A stretch of 64,000 bases of DNA from the NCBI RefSeq assembly GCF_023898315.1, contig NC_064614.1:1049916432-1049980431 (forward strand). Direction: 5' to 3'. A program made the position numbers and the translations under genes. Positions 56,211 to 64,000 of the stretch are shown here, one piece after another (the stretch's first letter is position 1; every line of letters starts with the position of its first letter). The notes beneath the pieces were generated by a model. The model saw only the letters and a list, made by a program, of their open reading frames with translations. It had not been told where the DNA came from and ran no database searches. This stretch comes from Schistocerca nitens (lineage: Eukaryota > Arthropoda > Insecta > Orthoptera > Acrididae).

Positions 56211-58219
56211 GATTAGCCAAAACTTTGACGGATACTGTGGTAACCATTGTCGTAGTCGGAATTCCACCGACAATACCTTGGACTGCGGCCTGAACCCACT
56301 GCTCCTTGCACGATATAGCATCATCGCAAAGATTTTTTGTGTATTGGTATAGTCAATGTGACGTAGTGTGTTGGTTGGTTCGCTATAGCAAGTGCCCCCA
56401 TCCCTTCATGCGGTCATTCTCACGGAGCGCGACAAGATTTCTTATAGTTTGCAGTCTCATTTGAGGTTGAGAGTTGCCCTTCGGCGCCTCAGCTATCCAT
56501 GTTGGTTCCCGCTGGTGCTGAGACCAACCAGGGGGTGGTCCAAAATTTGGCACAGAACATTTTCGGTTATCATTCGCTTTCTGTATTTGGGGTGGCCCAT
56601 GATAATAAGACCCTCACTGATTACCGTTATGAGGAGGTGACCAGAGCCCTGTTTACGGCCAATTTCTACTCATTAAGTAACCAGCTGTGACAATTTTGTT
56701 TCATATTGTGAAACCTGCAGCATATTGCATAGGCTCATTTCTATATAAATTTTCAGGCCCACCTGGAGGTCGGGCGTCAGTGCCACGAGTGACGTTATTC
56801 TGGCCGCTGCTGGAGTGGCTCGCAGAATGCAGTGTCCCAGCACCACCGTTGCCGCTACTCTGCTTGGTGACCTTCTGAATTAAATACAACGAATCCATCG
56901 CGGACAAAACATTTTCTTTGTTGTTCTCTGGTGCTTACATCAATTTTTCCCACATACTAATCGGTAATTTAGCTTTCGATACCCCCGTAACGTCCTTAAG
57001 CACTATCGGCTTGTCACAGTATCGATTTTTACTGAGGTATCTCTAGAAATACTTCCTGAGAATGCCTTGCTTTGGTTTATGAGTCTCAGGATTGAATACC
57101 TCACGCCTTATACGAGCTTGCACATGAACAGACCAATATTTTGAAAGCAACGCCAGTTCAAACTGATCGTAGGTTAAACAAGTTTTGGACGTTTCCACGG
57201 CCCAGAGCACGGATTCCCCTTGAATATAAGGTACTGAAAATTGAATTTTTTGTATTCACTCAAAGTTTCGTGCAAAATTGCTCCAAAACTGCGAATGTAT
57301 ACGAGCGCATGGGGATATTTCCTTTCAGGCGTAAAGACATGAAACTGCCGGTGCCAAATTAAACCTTCTTCCATAGGTACGGCTGTTAATCTTGGTGTGC
57401 ACCACACCGATTGTATGAGCATTCTGCACATTGGATAACAGGCCCTGCACTGTGCAAAAAAGTCTGATTACACAAACTAAATTCTGCGTAATTTTTGACC
57501 TTGCGCTCTGCCCGAACTTCCAACCATTTGTACTGAATTGTTCCTTAAAGCGTTTTTTGGTTTGATTTGATTTGATTTTGAACTTGTACTGGCTTGGTTA
57601 GTTGTAACTGTCCTGTTGTTTAGCTTTGCGTGACTTTATGCATTTCCAAATACGTATATCTATCTGCGAGGATACAACATGAATTTGGCCCTATTTTATT
57701 ATCTTTCTAAAAAATGTGCAAACTGATTAAATCCTGAACTTTTCTATTAGTCTCTTTAATTAAAGGAAGTGGTCGCTCTGCGTTAATGATCTGTCAAGTA
57801 ATTCTTTTCATAAAAGAATCACTGTGCGTTGATAATTTTCGTAGAAAACTGATTCTGAAATGAAAAATATCTTACCTCTCAATGTGCGCCAGGTGCAAAT
57901 TTCTAACTAAGATTGCTGAGAGCTTAGTGCAATGCACCAGACAACAAGTAAACTATTTTATACACATAATTGCGTGAGACTGCCTAAATAAAAAGGACTT
58001 GGCTCGAGGATGTGGACAATGCTCTAAAGTGAATTGTATCTTTAACAATCTTTTTTCGAACTTTGTGACATATTATTAACTGTATGAAATTCGTGTTACA
58101 AAACTCATTAATATTGACAAAGGGCAAAACTGATATGAAATTCTTACTCACAAATTTTAGACAAGTAACTGATTTTTTTTTATATTTATGAATTTGGCCA
58201 GCTATGGACCGCATACAAC
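56211..58219. other. Unassigned; possibly gag remains of the same LTR element
   Basis: Minus frames at 56701-56907 and 57174-57431 could be gag pieces by position, upstream of the pol fragment, but I see no zinc knuckle. 57431-58219 is AT-rich and empty. Confidence 0.3.
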
Positions 58220-59760
58220 TTAAGACTTATGGTGTTTCTTTTTCTTCCGTTGTTCCCAGTACTTCTTCATTTTCTCGCCAACTGCTCGTCTCTGCTCATC
58301 TGTCCACACTCTCTTGGGTCGAGGTTTTGGCTCTTCTTCTTCATAGTTTGCGTTTTCTATAAGTAGCCTAAAGTGATTCCTGTCACGTATTATCTCTTCT
58401 GTAACACCTATTTTGTTGGCGTCTTTCTTTACTGCTTCTATCCGTCCTACAGTTTTTTTCAGCTTACTAACGTAATTAAAAATTTTCTTTGTAATCCGTG
58501 TTTCTTCCATTCTTTCTAAATGTCCATAAAATTTTAGCCGTCTCTTCCTCATTGTATCTGTGATCTTTTCTGTATGTTTGCATAGGTCTTCATTTCTCCT
58601 TTTAATCCACCTATTTTCCTTGTTTTTCTCAGGACCTAGAATTTTTCTTAGTATTTTTCTCTCTTTTTTCTAGTTCTCTTAATTCACCTTTCTTATTCAA
58701 TGTTAGACACTCTGATACATACGTTGCTTGTGTCCTGATAACTGAATTATAATGTTTAACCTTTGCTTGTATGGATATTGATTTCTTATTGTAGTAGTTT
58801 TGTGTTAATTTATATGCAAATTCTAACTTTTTTGTTCTTTCTTTATTTGTTGTGTTATCCAGTCCCTTGGCTTGGATCCACTCCCCCAGGTATTTGAATC
58901 TATCAGCTCTTTTAATTTTTCCATACTTTGTTTTCATAAACTTTTCTGTATTATGTTTGTGTTCTATATACTCGGTTTTTTCATAGGATATTTTTAGCCC
59001 AGTCTTTTCATCAATCTCGTGTAACAGATCAAGCATAACTGTTGCGTCTGTTCGGTTTTCAGTTATCAATGCCATATCATCCGCAAAGGCTAAACATTTA
59101 ACTTCAAACTTTCCTTGGTCCATGCTTATACCCTTTGTGCCTCTGTTTTTTAATGTGCTTTCCCATGTTTTTACTGTTTTATATAAAACCAAATTAAAGA
59201 GAATTGGGGACAGTCCGTCTTCTTGTCGAACTCCTGTTTTGATTTTGAATGGTTTAGAAATTTCGCCTTGAAACTTAATTCTTGAGTTGTATCTGTGAGC
59301 GTTTTTTCACAAGTCTTCTGGTGTTTTCATCTATCCCTGACTCATAAAGCATCTGGAATAGTGTTCGTCTGTCAACTGAGGCGTAGGCCTTCTTGAAGTC
59401 TACGAAAGTAACTACTGTATTTTTATTCTGTATAGCTCTCACTCTCAAAATTGTTTTTAATTTAAGAATCTGTTCTGCACATGATCTAACTTTTCTAAAT
59501 CCTGCTTGATAATCTCCTATATTAGCTTCTGCTTGTTCCTCTATTCTATTTAAAAGTGCTTTAGAAAGTATTTTGTATGTCACTAGTAACAAGGATATGC
59601 CCCTGTGGTTGTTGGTGTCTGTTGTATCTCCTTTTTTATGGAGAGAGAGTGGATGAATGCTTGTTCCAGTCACTGTGTATGATTCCTTTTGTCCAAATGT
59701 CTTTAATTACTTTGTGAATTTTCTGGCATGTAACTGATAAATATAAAAAATACCTTACAG
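58220..59760 (-). pseudogene. LINE ORF2 relic (reverse transcriptase and C terminus)
   Basis: Minus strand: LHKKGDTTDTNNHRGISLLL and ALLNRIEEQAEANIGDYQAG (59673-59275), VTFVDFKKAYASVDRRTLFQ, a gap of about 80 bases with a frame change, then LAFADDMALITENRTDATVM (FADD catalytic block) and FKYLGEWIQAKGLDN (59192-58629). After another break comes the C-terminal part MRKRRLKFYGHLERMEETRI to the stop at 58220. Order and motifs are typical of a non-LTR reverse transcriptase with a basic C terminus. It has at least three frame changes and a 5' truncation near 59760. Confidence 0.85.
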
Positions 59761-60169
59761 TGAAAATTGCACGATATTTAATGAAAAATCTAATGTTCCC
59801 TGATGTGGAGGTGACATTCAACAATGGTTGCAAACTACGTGCGGCTGCAGCGACACTAAATAACAAAATATTACCTTCATTCTTGTTCATACTATTTCCT
59901 AATCTCATTACATCTCAATTAATTCTAAATTACTAATCAAATCTGTCTCCTGTGTTCCACAACATATAATTTTATTTAAACACAAATGCACTCAATTTTA
60001 TGTCTACTTTGCCAAGAATCGTCTGCTGGGCGTCTGTCTCACTACTTCCTCACAATAGAACTCCCGCTTTCCTCGCTGTTAAACAGCGATGACAAAAACA
60101 AGCACATCTTCCAAGGGCACAGCTACAATGACCAAAGGCTGCGCGCGGGTTCGTGCTTTAAAAAGAAAT
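59761..60169. other. No gene recognised
   Basis: Mixed DNA before a SINE tail. Confidence 0.5.
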
Positions 60170-60236
60170 TAAACTTAGGGACGGATGACCTTAGCAGTTA
60201 AGTCCCATAAGATATCACACACATTTGAACATTTTT
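60170..60236 (+). mobile_element. SINE type C tail fragment
   Basis: 'gatgaccttagcagttaagt' through 'cacacatttgaacatttttg'; the head is absent. It abuts the left end of the mariner copy, whose first TIR bases are lost. Confidence 0.7.
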
Positions 60237-60362
60237 GATTTTTTATAAATTTGAAAACTTAATAAACCACGGAATAATGTAGATAGGTAAAAATTGACAC
60301 ACATCATGGGGTTTTATTAGAACAAAAAAAAACAGAGTATTCTTAGGCGGGCGAAAGATTTC

Positions 60363-60647
60363 TTGCGCGCGTCGTTTGGTGATGATCGTGTGCTCAGTCG
60401 CCACTTTCGTCATGCTTGGCCTCCCGGGACCCCAGACCTCAGTGCGTGCGATTATTGGCTTTGGGGTTACCTGAAGTCGCAAGTGTATCGTGATCGACCG
60501 ACATCTCTAGGGATGCTGAAAGACAACAGCCGACGCCAGTGCCTCACCATAACTCCGGACATGCTTTACAGTGCTGTTCACAACATTATTCCTCGACTAC
60601 AGCTAATGTTGAGGAATGATGGTGGACATACTGAGCATTTCCTGTAA
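60363..60647 (+). pseudogene. Mariner-like transposase, C-terminal fragment
   Basis: Open for 94 codons: MRASFGDDRVLSRHFRHAWP, then the third catalytic Asp in LSACDYWLWGYLK, ending GGHTEHFL. It shows that the Val at this position in the 2030-5034 copy is a mutation of that copy. The second Asp and everything before it are deleted. Confidence 0.85.
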
Positions 60648-60688
60648 AGAACATCATCTTTGTTTTGCCTTACTTTGTTAGGCTAATT

Positions 60689-60905
60689 GCCCGCATCTCG
60701 TGGTCGTGCGGTAGCGTTCTCGCTTCCCACGCCCGGGTTCCCGGGTTCGATTCCCGGCGGGGTCAGGGATTTTCTCTGCCTCGTGATGGCTGGGTGTTGT
60801 GTGCTGTCCTTAGGTTAGTTAGGTTTAAGTAGTTCTAAGTTCTAGGGAACTTATGACCACAGCAGTTGAGTCCCATAGTGCTCAGAGCCATTTGAACCAT
60901 TTTTT
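60689..60905 (+). mobile_element. SINE type B (full length)
   Basis: Head 'ctcgtggtcgtgcggtagcg', B box GGTTCGATTCC, shared tail from 'ccttaggttagttaggttta'. Target duplication tgttaggctaatt (60676-60688) and tgttatgctaatt (60906-60918), one mismatch. Sits in the mariner copy. Confidence 0.93.
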
Positions 60906-61106
60906 TGTTATGCTAATTATTGCTATTCTGATCAGATGAAGCGCCATCTGTCGGACATTTTTTGAACTTTTGTATTTTTTTTGGTTCTAATAAAACCCCA
61001 TGTCATTCCAAGCATGTGTGTCAATTTGTACCCCTGTGTCTACATTATTCCGTAATTTATTCAGTTTTCAAATTTATACTGACTTTTTGGTCACCCGGTA
61101 TTCTAA

Positions 61107-61304
61107 TGGTTCAAATGGCTCTGAGCACTATGGGACTCAACATCTGAGGTCATCAGTCTTCTAGAACTTAGAACTACTTAAACCTAACTAACCTAAGGAC
61201 ATCACACACATCCATGCCCGAGGCAGGATTCGAAGTTGCGACCGTAGCGGTCGCGCGGTTCCAGACTGAAGCGCCTAGAACCGCTCGGCCACACCGGCCG
61301 GCCT
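61107..61304 (-). mobile_element. SINE type A, inserted across the end of the mariner copy
   Basis: Perfect 10-bp target duplication ggtattctaa at 61097-61106 and 61305-61314. The first copy includes the last TIR bases and TA of the mariner, so the SINE came later. Confidence 0.93.
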
Positions 61305-61314
61305 GGTATTCTAA

Positions 61315-62089
61315 AAAATAGTGAATGAGTACATATGTACGTCAGAATTAGAGGAGATGAAAGTGTTCGCTACACGATAGGTCACACACTAGTTTAATCT
61401 TATTTACAGCTAGTAAAAAATGCGTACAGATTAACTCAAATTTCACGCGACGAAGACGGAAGACAAGATAGAAGTGAGCTAGCGCTAAAAAAGTACAGCT
61501 ACATTTTCTTGTTTTAGCAAATGAATAATGCCCCCCTCCTTGACTTTTTAGAATATTCTGATCTGAAATGCGGATAGCTGGTATCTTTCATAGGATATAT
61601 GCGTTATACAATGTCGATTTACACGAAATTTTTTGTGTCTGTAATTGAATAAGTAAGGTGCACATACGTACTAGAGCTAGTCTCTACCCTTAATATTGAT
61701 AAAAAAACGTAGAAACTTTATAAAGAGATAGCTCAAAATGTAATAAAGCAACTGTGTCGATGTGTGTTTAGTATCGGCATAAAAATTGTTTTGATTCCAT
61801 TCGTAAAACAGCACTCGCTTCACATTTTTATTTTTCGCCAGCGCCACCGTGCGACGACCGCAGGTCAAATGCATCGCATGGTCATAACCCGAGGTGATTT
61901 AAACCCGCAAACCGCCCACCAGAGCGATGTTTCACCATGTGTCAGCATTATCCTTAATTCATGCGTGTAGGTATTTCAAAAGTAATCACCGTAGCTGTTA
62001 ATATATTTATCTCACCGTGAGACAAGACGAATAATATCTTCGTGGAAAAATGTTAGCGTCTGCCTATGGAACCATGATTGTATCTCCTC
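61315..62089. other. No gene recognised
   Basis: AT-rich; a short minus frame at 61677-61874 has no domain. Confidence 0.55.
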
Positions 62090-62390
62090 GTCGGAAGCAA
62101 ATCTTTCTTCAGGGCACTAAAAATAGGAAATCGCGTGGGGAGCTATCGGGTGTGTATGGAGCATGTTAATCGCCTCTCAGCAAAGCTGCTGCAGCGTAGT
62201 CGACATGACCTTGACAATATGTGGGCGGTTTCGGCGGTTGTCGTGGGCCCACTTCTTCCCAAGGTTGTTTCGACTACGTTGCACAAGTTTCGCTTGGAAG
62301 CCCTTACACATCAGTCACACAATCCCGATCTCTCTAAATGCGATTTCCATATTTTTGGTGCCCAGAAGAATGTGCTATTGACAAGGGATT

Positions 62391-63474
62391 TCAGATCGAT
62401 TCCGTATTTCTGGTTTTCCGGAAGGCTTTTGAAACAGTACCACGCAAGCGACTCGTAGTGAAATTGTGTGCTCATGGAATGTCGTCTCAGTTATGTGACT
62501 AGATTTGTGATTTCCTGTCAGAGAGGTCACAGTTGGTAGTAACTGACGGAAAGTTATCGAGTAAAACAGAAGTTATTTATTGCGTTCCCCAAGGTAGTGT
62601 TATAGGCCCTTTGCTGTTCCTTATCTGTATAAACGAGTTTGGAGACAATCTGAGGAGCCGCCTTCGGTTGTTTGCAGGTGACGCTGTCGTTTATCGACTA
62701 ATAAAGTCATCAGAAGATCAAAACAAACTACAAAACGATTTAGAAAAATATCTGAATGGTGCGAAAAGTGGCAGTAGACCCTAAATAACGAAAAGTGTGA
62801 GGTCATCCACATGAGTGCTAAAAGGAACTCGTTAAACTTCGGTTACACGATAAATCAGTCTAATCTAAAAGCCGTAAATTCAACTAAATATCTAGGTATT
62901 ACAATTACGAACAACTTAAATTGGAAGGAACACATAGAAAATGTTGTGGGGAAGGCTAACCAAAGACTGCGTTTTATTGGTAGGACACTTAGAAAATGTA
63001 ACAGACCTACTAAGGAGACTGCCTACACTACGCTTCTCCGTCCTCTTTTAGAATACTGCACGGTGTGGGACCCTTACCAGATAGGACTGACGGACATCGA
63101 AAAAGTTGAAAGAAAGGCAGCACGTTTTGTGTTATCGCGAAATATGGGAGAGAGTGTCACAGAAATGATACAGGATTTGGGCTGGACATTACTAAAAACA
63201 AGGCGTTTTTCGTTGCGACGGAATCTTCTCACGAATTTCCGATCACCAACTTTCTCCTCCGAATGCGAAAATATTTTGTTGACACCGACCTACATAGGGA
63301 GGAACGATCACCACTATAAAATAAGGGAAATCAGAGCTCGCACGGAAAGATATAGGTGTTCATTCTTTCCGCGCACTGTACGAGATTGGAATAATAGGAT
63401 TTGTGAAGGTGGTTCGATGAACCGTGTGACAGGTACATGAATGTGATTTGCAGAGTATCCATGTAGATGTAGAA
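62391..63474 (+). mobile_element. 5'-truncated LINE inserted in the mariner relic
   Basis: Begins within reverse transcriptase and ends in 'catgtagatgtagaagac', the same tail class as at 1-352 and 20355. The interior is mostly open over 62811-63440. Confidence 0.85.
62400..63440 (+). pseudogene. LINE reverse transcriptase, C-terminal half
   Basis: Blocks in order: VFRKAFETVPRKRLVVKLCA, CVPQGSVIGPLLFLICINEF (62580), then LRLFAGDAVVYRLI where FADD is expected, so one catalytic Asp is Gly. After a frame change near 62780 a 209-codon frame (62811-63440) carries YLGITITNNLNWKEHIENVV, LLRPLLEYCTVWDPYQ and RFSLRRNLLTNFRSPTF, the thumb and C-terminal region. It looks CR1/Jockey-like. The missing N terminus, the frame change and the altered active site make it inactive. 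Confidence 0.85.
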
Positions 63475-63610
63475 GACATTCTTGGCGGTCGATAACTTCA
63501 GACGAAGAGGTGCACGCCTGGCTAAATTCATGATGCCACAGGCAGCCGCAAACATTTTTCCATGAAGGCATTGCCCATCTTTTCTCGTAGTGGTACAAAT
63601 GTATTAAGAG

Positions 63611-63860
63611 CTTACTTAATTTTTTCCATGTCTTGTTTTCATTTGACTTACCCTTATAGTAATCCTATTATGACCTATACATCTGACAACTACGTCTCCT
63701 TATGAACGACGTGATGAATTCTGTGTACAGACATGTCCTGCATCAAATCACAAAGCCTATTCGATCTTCGATAGGCTAGTATTATATTTTCTTAACGACA
63801 GTGCCGGACTGAAGCTATGAGGCAAAACATGGTGGTACAGAGGGCACACGACACGGTAAA
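63611..63860. other. No gene recognised
   Basis: Short unassigned stretch. Confidence 0.5.
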
Positions 63861-63862
63861 TA

Positions 63863-64000
63863 CAAGGTGTCTCCCATAAGAGTTGTCAGGCTCATTTTCC
63901 ATGGTGTTTCAGTAGATATCTGCAATTTTGTTTTTACATTGTGTAACTGGAGTCGGGCCAAAAAAATACTGCTCATCACATCTTCCATGTGACCTCCAGT
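63863..64000 (+). mobile_element. Possible 5' end of another mariner-like element, cut by the window edge
   Basis: TA followed by CAAGGTGTCTCCCATAAGAG and an AT-rich subterminal region, the style of TIR seen in the other mariner relatives here. The other end is outside the window, so this is tentative. Confidence 0.4.

Larger units (their letters stand above)
60237..61100 (+). mobile_element. Deleted second copy of the CCGGGTGATC mariner-like element
   Basis: The left subterminal 'cggaataatgtagatagg' is present but about the first 20 TIR bases are missing. The right end 'gactttttggtcacccgg' is intact with TA at 61099-61100. Compared with 2030-5034 it lacks everything between the left TIR and the last third of the transposase. 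A SINE type B (60689-60905) is inside. Confidence 0.88.
62090..63610 (+). pseudogene. Mariner transposase relic, split by a LINE
   Basis: Before the LINE, 62255-62390 reads STTLHKFRLEALTHQSHNPD then LSKCDFHIFGAQKNVLLTRD, matching the mariner third-Asp block (SPDLSPCDFHLFG). After the LINE, 63484-63605 reads SITSDEEVHAWLNS, a stop, then FFHEGIAHLFS, a stop, WYKCIKSL, matching the mariner C terminus. The second-Asp motif region (62230-62250) reads VVVGPLL and is lost. The two halves join in sense across 62391-63474. Confidence 0.7.

Overview
This window looks like intergenic or intronic DNA from a large, repeat-rich orthopteran genome (grasshopper or locust, probably close to Schistocerca). That assignment is inference: it rests on a dense set of tRNA-derived SINEs with the tail 'ccttaggttagttaggttta' and on LINE, mariner and Tc1 types that I associate with that group. 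I found no convincing host protein-coding gene. Almost every open frame that makes sense as protein belongs to a transposable element.

Layout. 1-352: 3' end of a non-LTR element with a SINE in it. 2030-5034: a mariner-like element split by an intact Tc1-like element (3138-4559). 5461-5655, 9596-10733, 16404-17020 and 24210-24715: palindromic or tandem repeats, three of them built on tRNA-like modules. 11.6-13.25, 29.4-31.2 and 46.3-47.7 kb: three long non-coding blocks that end in AATAAA and carry paired tandem duplications. 18452-21935: a broken LINE carrying a DD41D mariner remnant, a SINE-like repeat and, in its 3' tail, a young long-TIR element (20366-21913) with a full-length transposase frame. 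23.0-27.1 kb: LINE relic, palindrome, then a second, broken Tc1-like copy inside an older transposase relic. 28.3-29.1 kb: SINE and Tc1 relic.

32508-35490 and 36640-41110: two LINE relics on the minus strand. 41.1-43.5 kb: AT-rich, featureless. 44130-45982: triple nest (Tc1 relic, SINE, LINE). 48.1-49.9 kb: SINE and LINE relic. 49915-52730: hAT element with TIRs and an 8-bp target duplication. 53557-55096: another mariner relic. 55.5-56.2 kb: Ty3/gypsy-like pol fragment. 58220-59760: LINE relic. 60237-61100: deleted second copy of the first mariner. 62.2-63.6 kb: mariner relic split by a LINE.

The interactions are layered insertion, not pathway. Insertion order can be read at several places: mariner before Tc1; Tc1 relic before SINE before LINE; LINE tail before the long-TIR element; mariner before SINE. 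The youngest-looking pieces are the Tc1-like pair and the 20366-21913 element (TIRs 3 mismatches in 168 bp). The most unusual observation is that this young element keeps an uninterrupted transposase frame while two of its three expected catalytic aspartates are histidine.
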